Source: Pseudomonadota bacterium
GTDB lineage: Bacteria > Pseudomonadota > Alphaproteobacteria > Rhizobiales > Xanthobacteraceae
DNA: 9,169 nucleotides
NCBI GenBank assembly: GCA_023434095.1
Contig: JAEYTJ010000146.1
Location: 1-9,169, forward strand
Direction of reading: 5' to 3'
Shown: in pieces, positions 1 through 6,183 of the stretch
Numbering within the stretch: position 1 is the stretch's first letter
Layout of the letters: each line of letters opens with the position of its first letter
The notes under the pieces: model-generated
Database searches by the model: none
Told to the model about the DNA's origin: nothing
What the model saw: the letters and a program-made list of their open reading frames with translations, nothing else
Made by a program: the position numbers and the translations under genes

Positions 1-329
1 GGGCGGGTCGCCTTCGCACGGGTGCGGGCGGGCCGGGCCGGCGCCGGCGATTCGGTAGCGGCCGGGGCGGGCGCCGCCTTCTTCGCGGCAAGCTTGCGGG
101 ACGCCGGTTTCGCGGTCGCCGCCTGCGCACCGGCAACCTTTTCCGCTACCGCCTTCTCCGCCGCGACCTTCCTGCCCGACGCCTTTGGTGCGGTCTTTGC
201 GGCCGCCGACGCCTTGGCCGGCGCGGCGCCTGCCGCCGGCGTCGATTTTGCCGGGGTGGACGGTATCGATCTGCTGCGTCGGCTGCTCACCGCTTGTCCC
301 CGCGGGTTGGTACGTTCATAGGTGGCCAT
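1..329 (-). CDS. Lys/Ala/Pro-rich protein of unknown function, N-terminal part only (cut by left edge)
   Basis: Reading leftwards from an ATG at 329-327, the frame stays open to the window edge, giving 109 residues. The protein begins MATYERTNPRGQAVSSRRSR and then becomes a low-complexity stretch of Ala, Lys, Pro, Ser and Thr, with many AK, AAK, APK and AEK pairs from about residue 25 to the edge. It is very basic, with no hydrophobic segment, so a cytoplasmic, probably disordered tail is likely. Tails like this occur in histone H1-like nucleoid proteins, on some phasins and as linkers on enzymes; nothing visible decides between these. No strong Shine-Dalgarno is seen before the ATG. A GTG at 290 in the same frame is an alternative start. 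The gene is divergent from the lipoprotein gene, leaving an 85-bp shared upstream region. The opposite strand is also open here, but a plus-strand protein would be nearly all Ala, Phe and Gly, which is implausible. Whether this is a gene is fairly likely; its function is unknown. Confidence 0.6.
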   Translation of the reverse strand, partial: MATYERTNPRGQAVSSRRSRSIPSTPAKSTPAAGAAPAKASAAAKTAPKASGRKVAAEKAVAEKVAGAQAATAKPASRKLAAKKAAPAPAATESPAPARPARTRAKATR

Positions 330-414
330 AATAGACGCGCCATCCGGTGCTAGCGAGTGCGTAACGGCGGGTTCCGCGCGGCAGCGGCGACCGGCTGCGC
401 CTGAGGGGGAGGGC

Positions 415-801
415 ATGGTGGATCACGGGCAAGGCAGGCAGGGCGGCCGAGCGGTCGCGCCGAAATCCCTCCTCGCGGGCTGTGCCATGGCGGCGCTGCT
501 GCTCGCCGGCTGCGCCTCTCTCGAAAGGTCCACGGGCGGGGACGCCGCGGGTGCGGCCTCTGGCGCCAGCGAATCGGCGGCGAGCTCGGCGGATTCGTCG
601 CGGGCCGCGCCCGCCCCCGTCGGCCGCCAGAAGCCGCCGGAGCCGGTCTACCCGACCTTCGGCGCTCCGGCGCAGGTCGGCGACCGGCCGGTGATGACCA
701 AGCAGCAGCAGGAAGCCACGCAGAAGACTCTCGAAAACCTCGCCAGCCAGCGCGAGAAGGAGATGCTGCGCCAGATCGAGGATGGACAGGACGGGCAGTA
801 G
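415..801 (+). CDS. Small predicted outer-membrane lipoprotein, function unknown
   Basis: This 128-residue protein has a lipoprotein signal: a basic N-region (R8, R12, K17), a short hydrophobic core and a lipobox L-L-A-G-C ending at Cys33, predicted to be cut by signal peptidase II and lipidated. A second LLAGC occurs at 19-23, but no hydrophobic core precedes it, so Cys33 is preferred. The residue after Cys33 is Ala, not Asp, which favours the outer membrane. Residues 36-75 are a disordered Ala/Ser/Gly/Pro linker. A YPTFG motif follows at 79-83, then a charged helix at about 94-123 rich in Gln, Glu and Lys that could form a coiled coil. The ATG at 415 was chosen because a purine-rich GGGGGAGGG (405-413) lies directly upstream and because starting at Met25 would remove the basic N-region. 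I recall similar short lipoproteins with a helical C-terminus in alphaproteobacteria but know no name or function. It lies 140 bp before alaC in the same direction. Confidence 0.72.
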   Translation: MVDHGQGRQGGRAVAPKSLLAGCAMAALLLAGCASLERSTGGDAAGAASGASESAASSADSSRAAPAPVGRQKPPEPVYPTFGAPAQVGDRPVMTKQQQEATQKTLENLASQREKEMLRQIEDGQDGQ

Positions 802-941
802 TCGGCGGTCCGGGCCGCACCAATACCATTCTTCTGCCCCTTTAGGCTGACATCGCTCGCTGTGCGGGCGCACGAACGGTGATATGAAGCGCGCGTGACG
901 CCGCCGCCGGGGAAAACGGGGCGGCCTGGAGCTTGGAACCC

Positions 942-2159
942 ATGACCGATTTTCATCGTATCCGCCGGCTGCCCCCTTACGTGTTCGAGCAGGTCAACCG
1001 TGTGAAGGCTACCGCCCGCAACGGCGGCGCCGACATCGTCGATCTCGGCATGGGCAACCCGGACCTCGATGCCCCGGACCATGTGGTGGACAAGCTGAAG
1101 GAGACGATCGGCCGCCCGCGCACCGACCGCTACTCCGCCTCCAAGGGCATTCCCGGCCTGCGCCGCGCCCAGGCGGCCTATTACGAGCGCCGCTTCGGCG
1201 TGAAGCTGAACCCCGACACCCAGGTGGTGGCGACGCTCGGCTCCAAGGAAGGCTTCGCTAACATGGCGCAGGCGATCACCGCCCCGGGCGACGTGATCCT
1301 GGTGCCGAATCCCAGCTATCCCATCCACGCCTTCGGCTTCCTGATGGCGGGAGCGGCGATCCGCTCCGTGCCCTGCGAGCCCGGGCCGGAATTCTTCCAC
1401 GCGCTGGAACGCGCCGTGGCGCACTCGATTCCCTCGCCGCTGGCGCTGGTCCTCTGCTATCCCTCGAACCCCACCGCGCAGGTGGCGGACCTCGATTTCT
1501 ATCGGGACGTCGTCGCCTTCGCGAAGAAGCACGATCTCATCGTGCTTTCCGACCTCGCCTATTCCGAAGTCTATTTCGACGACAACCCGCCGCCCTCCGT
1601 GCTGCAGGTGCCGGGCGCGATGGATGTGACGGTGGAGTTCACCTCCATGTCCAAGACCTTCTCCATGGCCGGCTGGCGCATGGGCTTTGCGGTCGGCAAC
1701 GACCGGCTGATCGCGGCGCTGGCGCGGGTGAAGTCCTATCTCGACTATGGTGCCTACACCCCGATCCAGGTGGCGGCCACCGCCGCGCTGAACGGCCCGC
1801 AGGACTGCATCGCCGAGATGCGCAGCGTCTACAAGAAGCGCCGCGACGCGCTGGTCGACAGCTTCGGCAAGGCCGGCTGGGAGATTCCGGTGCCCACCGC
1901 TTCCATGTTCGCCTGGGCACCGATTCCGGAGAAGTTCCGCCATCTCGGCAGCCTCGAATTCTCCAAGCTGCTGATCGAGAGGGCGGACGTCGCCGTCGCG
2001 CCGGGCGTCGGCTTCGGCGAGCATGGCGACGACTATGTGCGCATCGCCCTTGTGGAGAATGAGCAGCGCATCCGGCAGGCGGCCCGCAACATCCGCCGCT
2101 TCCTTGAAACCGGCGCCGAAACATTGCACAACGTCGTCCCTCTCGCCGCGGCGCGCTGA
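942..2159 (+). CDS. alaC: AlaC-type PLP-dependent aminotransferase (alanine transaminase / LL-diaminopimelate aminotransferase-like)
   Basis: This is a 405-residue class I/II fold-type I aminotransferase using pyridoxal phosphate. The family core is intact: NPSYPIHAFG with Tyr126 stacking on the cofactor, YPSNPT with Asn176, SDLAYSE with Asp204 and Tyr207, the Schiff-base lysine K238 in SMSKTFSMAGWRMGF, and the substrate-carboxylate arginine Arg367 in DDYVRIALVENEQR. It resembles E. coli AlaC and rhizobial proteins often named LL-diaminopimelate aminotransferase. AlaC makes alanine from pyruvate and glutamate; the diaminopimelate activity of this subgroup is not implied by sequence. The ATG at 942 is preferred over the in-frame TTG at 933, because the GGAG at 928-931 is well spaced for the ATG but only 1 nt from the TTG. 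The start DFHRIRRLPPYVFEQVNR is the normal family N-terminus. It heads an apparent alaC-hom-glpX cluster. Family assignment is very secure; exact substrate less so. Confidence 0.93.
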   Translation: MTDFHRIRRLPPYVFEQVNRVKATARNGGADIVDLGMGNPDLDAPDHVVDKLKETIGRPRTDRYSASKGIPGLRRAQAAYYERRFGVKLNPDTQVVATLGSKEGFANMAQAITAPGDVILVPNPSYPIHAFGFLMAGAAIRSVPCEPGPEFFHALERAVAHSIPSPLALVLCYPSNPTAQVADLDFYRDVVAFAKKHDLIVLSDLAYSEVYFDDNPPPSVLQVPGAMDVTVEFTSMSKTFSMAGWRMGFAVGNDRLIAALARVKSYLDYGAYTPIQVAATAALNGPQDCIAEMRSVYKKRRDALVDSFGKAGWEIPVPTASMFAWAPIPEKFRHLGSLEFSKLLIERADVAVAPGVGFGEHGDDYVRIALVENEQRIRQAARNIRRFLETGAETLHNVVPLAAAR

Positions 2160-2185
2160 GGCCCGGCTTTTTCGGGCGGCGCCGC
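2148..2185 (+). promoter_or_regulatory. Two-part inverted repeat spanning the alaC stop and the alaC-hom gap
   Basis: Outer arms GCGGCGC (2148-2154) and GCGCCGC (2179-2185) are perfect complements. Inside them GCCCG (2161-2165) pairs with CGGGC (2173-2177) around a T-rich loop. The structure covers the alaC stop codon and is not followed by a T-run, so it does not look like an intrinsic terminator. It could tune readthrough, mRNA stability or processing between alaC and hom. In DNA this GC-rich such pairing can arise by chance. Confidence 0.35.
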
Positions 2186-2216
2186 ATTCGGAACGTTTGT
2201 TGAGTTCGGACACATA

Positions 2217-3536
2217 ATGGCGCCGCCGCTGAAAATTGGCATCGCCGGCCTCGGTACGGTCGGCGCGGGTGTGGTGCGCATGCTGGCTCGCCGCGCGGAC
2301 GCGATCGCCGCGCGGGTGGGGCGGCCGGTCGAGGTGGTGGCCGTCAGCGCCCGCGACCGTTCGCGCAACCGGGACTGCGACCTCTCCGGCATGCGCTGGT
2401 ACGACGACGCGGTCGATCTGGCGCGCGACCCTGACATCGACGTCTTCGTCGAGCTGATCGGCGGCCCGGACGGCATCGCCAAGGCGGCGGTCGAGGCAGC
2501 CATCGCCGCCGGCCATTCCGTCGCCACCGCCAACAAGGCGCTGCTCGCCCATCATGGCGTCGAACTCGCCCGCGCCGCAGAAGCCGCGGGCGTCGCCATC
2601 CACTTCGAGGCGGCGGTCGCCGGCGGCATTCCGGTGATCAAGACCCTGCGCGAGGCGCTTCTCGGCAACGAGATCACCCGCGTTTCCGGCATTCTCAACG
2701 GCACCTGCAACTACATCCTCACCCGGATGCAGGAGGAGGGGCTGTCCTTCGACACCTGCCTCGATCAGGCGCAGCAGCTCGGCTACGCCGAGGCCGACCC
2801 GACCTTCGACGTCGACGGCTTCGACACCGCCCACAAGCTCGCTTTGCTCGCCTCGCTGGCCTTCGGCGTGAAGCCGGACCCGGAGGCGATCCACATCGAA
2901 GGCATCCGCTCGATCACGCTGGCCGACATCGAGGCGGCGGACGAGCTGGGCTACCGCATCAAGCTTCTCGGCGTCGCCGCCCGAATCGGCGAGCAGGTCG
3001 AGCTGCGCGTGCACCCGACCATGGTGCCTAAACATTGGCCAATCGCGCAGGTCTCCGGCGTTACCAATGCGGTGGCGATCGACGGCGACGCGGTGGCGCT
3101 CACCCTTGTCGGCCCCGGCGCCGGCGGCGATGCCACCGCCTCGGCGGTGGTGGCCGATCTCTGCGACGCCGCCGCCGGCAAGGCCGGCGCGCCTTTCGGC
3201 TGGCAGGCCTCGACGCTGCAGGCGGCGGAGAAGGCGGCCATCCGGCGCCATGAGGGCGGCTATTACATCCGCCTCGCCGCGGTCGACCGGCCCGGAACGG
3301 CGGCAGCCATTGCCCGCCATATGGCCGAGCAGAACATCTCGCTTGAGTCCATCATGCAGCACCGTCGCGGCCGGCCCCATGGGGGCGACCGGGCGGAGAG
3401 CGCGGAGGATCCGGCACCGGTGGTGCTGATCACCTACGCCACCAATGAGGACGCGGTGCGCCGCGCGATCGCCGCCATCGAGATCGATGGCGTCATCGCC
3501 TCGCCGCCGCAGGTGATACGGATCGAGAAGGACTGA
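2217..3536 (+). CDS. hom: Homoserine dehydrogenase with C-terminal ACT domain
   Basis: This 439-residue cytoplasmic enzyme reduces L-aspartate-4-semialdehyde to L-homoserine with NAD(P)H, the branch step towards threonine and methionine. Residues 6-19 carry the Rossmann loop GIAGLGTVGAG. NKALLAHHG holds Lys107, matching the yeast catalytic lysine. FEAAVAGGIPVI at 130-141 and SGILNGTCNYILT at 157-169 are family hallmarks. The complete homoserine dehydrogenase signature lies at 185-207, with Glu192, Asp203 and Lys207 at the spacing of yeast Glu208, Asp219 and Lys223. Residues from about 349 (YYIRLAAVDRPGTAAAIA) to the end form an ACT domain, usual in the long monofunctional form and linked to threonine feedback. 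There is no aspartokinase domain. The Rossmann motif begins at residue 8, so the ATG at 2217 leaves no room for a later start, although no good Shine-Dalgarno precedes it. It follows alaC by 57 bp and precedes glpX by 13 bp. Confidence 0.97.
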   Translation: MAPPLKIGIAGLGTVGAGVVRMLARRADAIAARVGRPVEVVAVSARDRSRNRDCDLSGMRWYDDAVDLARDPDIDVFVELIGGPDGIAKAAVEAAIAAGHSVATANKALLAHHGVELARAAEAAGVAIHFEAAVAGGIPVIKTLREALLGNEITRVSGILNGTCNYILTRMQEEGLSFDTCLDQAQQLGYAEADPTFDVDGFDTAHKLALLASLAFGVKPDPEAIHIEGIRSITLADIEAADELGYRIKLLGVAARIGEQVELRVHPTMVPKHWPIAQVSGVTNAVAIDGDAVALTLVGPGAGGDATASAVVADLCDAAAGKAGAPFGWQASTLQAAEKAAIRRHEGGYYIRLAAVDRPGTAAAIARHMAEQNISLESIMQHRRGRPHGGDRAESAEDPAPVVLITYATNEDAVRRAIAAIEIDGVIASPPQVIRIEKD

Positions 3537-3549
3537 GGGGTCGGGGACG

Positions 3550-4545
3550 ATGGCGGAAATCACGGTCAAGGCAGACCAGGTGCTCGAGCGCATTCTGACG
3601 CTCGAACTGGTGCGGGTCACCGAGCGCGCGGCGGTGGCGTCCGCCAGCCTGCGCGGCCGCGGCGACGAGAAGGCGGCGGACAAGGCGGCCGTGGACGCCA
3701 TGCGCCGCGAGCTGAACCGCCTGCCGATCGCCGGCCGCATCGTCATCGGCGAGGGAGAGCGCGACGAGGCGCCGATGCTGTTCATCGGCGAGGAAGTCGG
3801 CACCGGCAAGGGCCCGGCGGTCGACATCGCCGTCGACCCGCTGGAAGGCACGACGCTGTGCGCCAAGAACATGCCGGGCTCCATCGCCGTGATGGCGAGG
3901 GCCGAGGGCGGCACCATGCTCTACGCGCCCGATGTCTACATGGACAAGATCGCCATCGGTCCGGGCTATCCCAAGGGCACGATCAACATCGACGCCAGCC
4001 CCGAGGACAACATCCACTCGCTGGCCAAGGCCAAGGGGGTGAAGCCCTCGGAGATCACCGCGCTGATCCTCGACCGCCCGCGCCACGCCGCGATCATCGA
4101 GGCGGTGCGCCGCACCGGCGCCGCCGTGCAGCTCATCACCGACGGCGACGTGGCCGGCGTGATCCACACCTCCAACCCGGATGAGACCGGCGTCGACATC
4201 TATCTCGGCACCGGCGGCGCGCCCGAGGGCGTGCTGGCGGCGGCGGCGCTGCGCTGCATCGGCGGCGAGATGTATACCCGCCTCATCCTCGACAGCGAGG
4301 CCAAGCGCGAGCGCGCGAAGAAGATGGGCGTCGCCGACCCGAAGAAAATCTACACCATCACCGACATGGTGCGGGGCGACTGCCTCATCGCCGCCACCGG
4401 GGTCACGACGGGCAACCTGCTCAAGGGCGTGAAGTATGAGAAGGGCGTGGTGAAGACCCACACGGTCATCATGCGCTCGGCCACCGGAACGGTGCGCTGG
4501 ATCGAGGCCGAACACCGCGACCTCTCCAAGTTCCATCTCGGGTGA
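3550..4545 (+). CDS. glpX: Class II fructose-1,6-bisphosphatase
   Basis: This 331-residue protein (E. coli GlpX has 336) hydrolyses fructose 1,6-bisphosphate to fructose 6-phosphate and phosphate in gluconeogenesis; in autotrophic relatives such enzymes also serve the Calvin cycle, and some act on sedoheptulose 1,7-bisphosphate. It is cytoplasmic and needs divalent metal. The lithium-sensitive phosphatase metal site is intact: Asp44 in KAAD, Glu68 in IGEGE, Asp96 and Glu99 in AVDPLEGT, and Glu226 in GGAPEGV, aligning with E. coli Asp33, Glu57, Asp85, Glu88 and Glu213. VDIAVDPLEG and APDVYMDKIAIGPG are characteristic of the class II family. The ATG at 3550 sits 13 bp after the hom stop, behind a G-rich GAGGGG (3535-3540) that can act as ribosome binding site, so the two are surely cotranscribed. 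A hairpin with the look of a terminator follows 29 bp after the stop. No catalytic residue is missing. Confidence 0.97.
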   Translation: MAEITVKADQVLERILTLELVRVTERAAVASASLRGRGDEKAADKAAVDAMRRELNRLPIAGRIVIGEGERDEAPMLFIGEEVGTGKGPAVDIAVDPLEGTTLCAKNMPGSIAVMARAEGGTMLYAPDVYMDKIAIGPGYPKGTINIDASPEDNIHSLAKAKGVKPSEITALILDRPRHAAIIEAVRRTGAAVQLITDGDVAGVIHTSNPDETGVDIYLGTGGAPEGVLAAAALRCIGGEMYTRLILDSEAKRERAKKMGVADPKKIYTITDMVRGDCLIAATGVTTGNLLKGVKYEKGVVKTHTVIMRSATGTVRWIEAEHRDLSKFHLG

Positions 4546-4574
4546 GCCGCCGCTGCGGCGACGATGAAGGACCC

Positions 4575-4603
4575 ACGGGGCGCTCTGGCGCCCCGTTCTC
4601 GTT
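4575..4603 (+). terminator. Probable intrinsic terminator after glpX
   Basis: ACGGGGCGC (4575-4583) and GCGCCCCGT (4588-4596) form a perfect 9-bp, almost all G-C stem closed by the loop TCTG, followed by the T-rich TTCTCGTT (4596-4603). It begins 29 bp after the glpX stop, a natural end for the alaC-hom-glpX unit. The T-tract is interrupted by C and G, so termination may be incomplete. The hairpin overlaps the first unit of the 33-bp tandem repeat. Confidence 0.6.
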
Positions 4604-4643
4604 CATGGCTTGGCGCTCTGGCGCCCCGTTCTCGTTGATGGCT
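4579..4643. repeat. 33-bp-period tandem repeat, two copies, containing a hairpin
   Basis: The 32 bases at 4579-4610 recur at 4612-4643 with one mismatch (C at 4604, G at 4637). Each unit starts GGCGCTCTGGCGCC and continues CCGTTCTCGTT. The first copy, with its left flank, makes the 9-bp terminator stem. The second retains only a 5-bp stem (GGCGC/GCGCC), because its left flank is TT rather than CGG. The period equals 11 codons, so reading frames through it show repeated peptides, but no real gene is supported there. The near identity suggests a recent duplication or a member of a dispersed repeat family. Confidence 0.85.
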
Positions 4644-4700
4644 AAGCGCGTCGCAGTTCCGTTTGCCTTCCCTCGGGAGACGGCATGCGCAACTCACGCT

Positions 4701-4728
4701 TTGGCCTTGGGTCGGTGTGCTGTATACC
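4701..4728 (+). promoter_or_regulatory. Candidate sigma-70-type promoter for the 113-residue small gene
   Basis: TTGGCC (4701-4706) and TATACC (4723-4728) are separated by 16 bp and resemble -35 and -10 elements. Transcription would start near 4735, about 65 bases before the ATG at 4801. Two direct copies of AGGAGTGCC lie just downstream, at 4731-4739 and 4752-4760. The gene needs its own promoter if the glpX hairpin terminates. The match is moderate. Confidence 0.4.
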
Positions 4729-4800
4729 AGAGGAGTGCCGAGGCGCCCGTCAGGAGTGCCCCGCACCCGAACGCCAAGCCAATTGCCAAGGGAACGACCC

Positions 4801-5142
4801 ATGCCCGCTCCTCATTCCGAGATCCCCGCCCTGCAGTCGAAGATCGTCGGCCTTATCGGCGAAGATAAGTACACCGAGGTCGCCGAGGCCTATGCGGCCT
4901 TCGTGAAGGAGCACCCGACGACGACCTACATGGCCGCCGAGCCGATCCCCTTCAAGGTCGCCGACCGGCTGGCCAAGAAGCACGGCTCTTCCGCCACCAC
5001 CACCTTCACGCTGCGCAACAGCACCTGGGCGTCCGACCTCGCCAACGCGCTCAAGGACAGCCCGGCCGCGTTCGGTGCGCTCGTCGGCAAGTTCGACGCC
5101 ACGGTGGCCGAGATCGCCAAGACGGTGAAGAAGGTCGCCTGA
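4801..5142 (+). CDS. Small protein of unknown function, 113 residues
   Basis: I do not recognise this protein. It starts MPAPHSEIPALQSKIVGLIG and is hydrophilic and Ala/Lys-rich, with one tryptophan, no cysteine, no signal peptide and no membrane segment, so it should be a soluble cytoplasmic protein. Residues 9-35 and about 84-113 look like amphipathic helices, the last ending in TVKKVA. The middle has a Thr-rich patch (HPTTTYM) and the stretch SSATTTFTLRNSTWASDL. The ATG at 4801 is supported by AAGGGA at 4788-4793, 7 nt upstream; the frame is open further upstream, but that part runs through the promoter and repeat region and lacks a ribosome binding site. A strong intrinsic terminator follows 48 bp after the stop, and a candidate promoter precedes the gene, so it looks like a self-contained, possibly well-expressed unit. 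Base composition matches its neighbours. That it is a real gene is likely; no function can be offered. Confidence 0.72.
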   Translation: MPAPHSEIPALQSKIVGLIGEDKYTEVAEAYAAFVKEHPTTTYMAAEPIPFKVADRLAKKHGSSATTTFTLRNSTWASDLANALKDSPAAFGALVGKFDATVAEIAKTVKKVA

Positions 5143-5190
5143 GCGGCTTCGGGCGGGCGGCCACGCGCCGCATCCCGACGATGCCAACGG

Positions 5191-5217
5191 AAAGGCCGGC
5201 CTCGTGCCGGCCTTTTT
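5191..5217 (+). terminator. Strong intrinsic terminator after the small gene
   Basis: AAAGGCCGGC (5191-5200) pairs perfectly with GCCGGCCTTT (5206-5215) around the loop CTCGT, and the right arm runs into five T residues (5213-5217). This is a classical Rho-independent terminator for the gene ending at 5142. On the other strand the hairpin is followed by only three T residues, so it may also weakly stop the converging hydrolase transcript, whose gene ends at 5293. Confidence 0.88.
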
Positions 5218-5292
5218 CGTGTCGCGGCGTCTGTTCCAGTCCGCTGCGTTTCGGGCCGGCCGCGCAAACGCGCCTTGTCCGGGAACGGGAAC

Positions 5293-6000
5293 TCAGCCCG
5301 CCTTCGCCACGTCCTTCAGGAAATAGTCCACCCCGAGCTGCACCATGTCCGGCTGCGAGGCGTGCGGGCCGGGGTGCTCGATATAGGTCAGCTCATAGCC
5401 CGCCGGGCGCAGCTTGGCGGCGTGGGAGCGGCCGGCGGTGGCGATCGGCGTCTGGGTGTCGTTCTGGCCGTGGGCGATGAACACCTTCGGCGCGCCTTCC
5501 TGCGCCAGCACGGTCATGAAGCCGGCGGAGAAGGCGAGGATGTGGGTGACGATCCGCCCGTTGCTAAGGCCGGTGGAGAGCGAATAGCTGCCGCCGTCGG
5601 AATGGCCGGCAAAGGCGAAATGCGTGGGGTCCAGCGCGAAGCGCGCGCCCACCTCCGCCAGCGCGGTGTCGAGCCGCTCCAGGTCCGGCCCGTTGCCGGC
5701 GATCACGATGTCCCAGGTCGGCAGCAGCGATTGCGGCACCAGCAGCAGGAAGCCGCGTGCCTCCGCGTGGCGGCGCAGCATCGGCAGGATCTTCTCGGCG
5801 CTGCCGCCGCCGCCGTGAAACAACGTCACTAGTGGCGTCGGGCGCGCGGGATCGATACCCTCCGGCACCACCAGCACCGCGTCGCGGGTCTCGAACAGGC
5901 CGAGATCGTGGCGGCCGGGCGGAAGCGCGGGCTTCGACGGCACGGCATGGGCGAAGGTGAGGCGACCGAGCAGGGAGAGGTTCAGCATGCCGCGCACCAT
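5293..6000 (-). CDS. Alpha/beta-hydrolase of the phospholipase/carboxylesterase or PHB-depolymerase-like group
   Basis: This 235-residue protein has a complete alpha/beta-hydrolase machinery. LVTLFHGGGGSAE (57-69) provides the oxyanion-hole loop. The nucleophile elbow AGHSDGGSYS has Ser134 in G-H-S-D-G. Asp181 lies in IAHGQNDTQTP, the usual place for the acid, and His213 in HPGPHASQPD completes the triad. The order and spacing match short serine esterases of the predicted-esterase/polyhydroxybutyrate-depolymerase-like group, which cleave carboxylic ester bonds; the substrate cannot be told. It has no lid domain and no convincing signal peptide (residues 6-19 are only mildly hydrophobic), so a cytoplasmic location is likely. 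The start is uncertain between the ATG at 6000 and Met5 (5988), as neither has a clear Shine-Dalgarno. It stands alone, converging on the small gene and divergent from the transporter gene across a 183-bp gap. Confidence 0.85.
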   Translation of the reverse strand: MVRGMLNLSLLGRLTFAHAVPSKPALPPGRHDLGLFETRDAVLVVPEGIDPARPTPLVTLFHGGGGSAEKILPMLRRHAEARGFLLLVPQSLLPTWDIVIAGNGPDLERLDTALAEVGARFALDPTHFAFAGHSDGGSYSLSTGLSNGRIVTHILAFSAGFMTVLAQEGAPKVFIAHGQNDTQTPIATAGRSHAAKLRPAGYELTYIEHPGPHASQPDMVQLGVDYFLKDVAKAG

Positions 6001-6183
6001 AGTCGGCCGGCGCGCCCGTGCAAGCTGCGGGCGTCATGAATGGCGCGCAGGTCAGGCATGGCGCGCAGGGACTTTGCAGCGCCGCCGCCGTGGCCTATCA
6101 GCGAACAGGTCGGCCGGCGACTCGCTGCCCGGCCGCCTTGCCCGTTTCCGGGCCGTCTCGTCGCCTCCTGCCGTCCCGGTCCC

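Noticed and set aside
22..321. A 99-codon plus-strand frame at the left end
   Set aside because: It mirrors the Lys/Ala-rich minus-strand frame, is almost all Ala, Phe and Gly, and has no ribosome binding site. The minus-strand reading has a better start and a plausible basic protein.
307..332. TTGGTA and CATAAT as a plus-strand promoter for the lipoprotein gene
   Set aside because: The spacing is only 14 bp and the -10-like sequence includes the start codon of the divergent gene, so the evidence is too weak to list.
862..873. Palindrome GTGCG-GG-CGCAC upstream of alaC as an operator
   Set aside because: It is a single short GC-rich palindrome with no second copy and no recognisable promoter around it; chance is sufficient explanation.
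903..925. GCCGCC/GGCGGC hairpin before alaC as a riboswitch or attenuator
   Set aside because: The 6-bp stem has a 11-base loop and there is no conserved aptamer sequence, leader peptide or T-run.
648..3917. A 1089-codon open frame on the minus strand across alaC, hom and part of glpX
   Set aside because: Its codons are in register with those of alaC and hom, so its stops would be the complements of TTA, CTA and TCA codons, which those genes do not use. The translation is an Arg/Gly/His/Ala/Asp-rich mix without domains. It is a by-product of GC-rich codon choice over three certain genes.
4542..4868. Open frames on both strands through the 33-bp repeat region after glpX
   Set aside because: They remain open because the 33-bp unit is a multiple of three; they overlap the terminator, promoter and the start of the small gene and lack supporting start signals.
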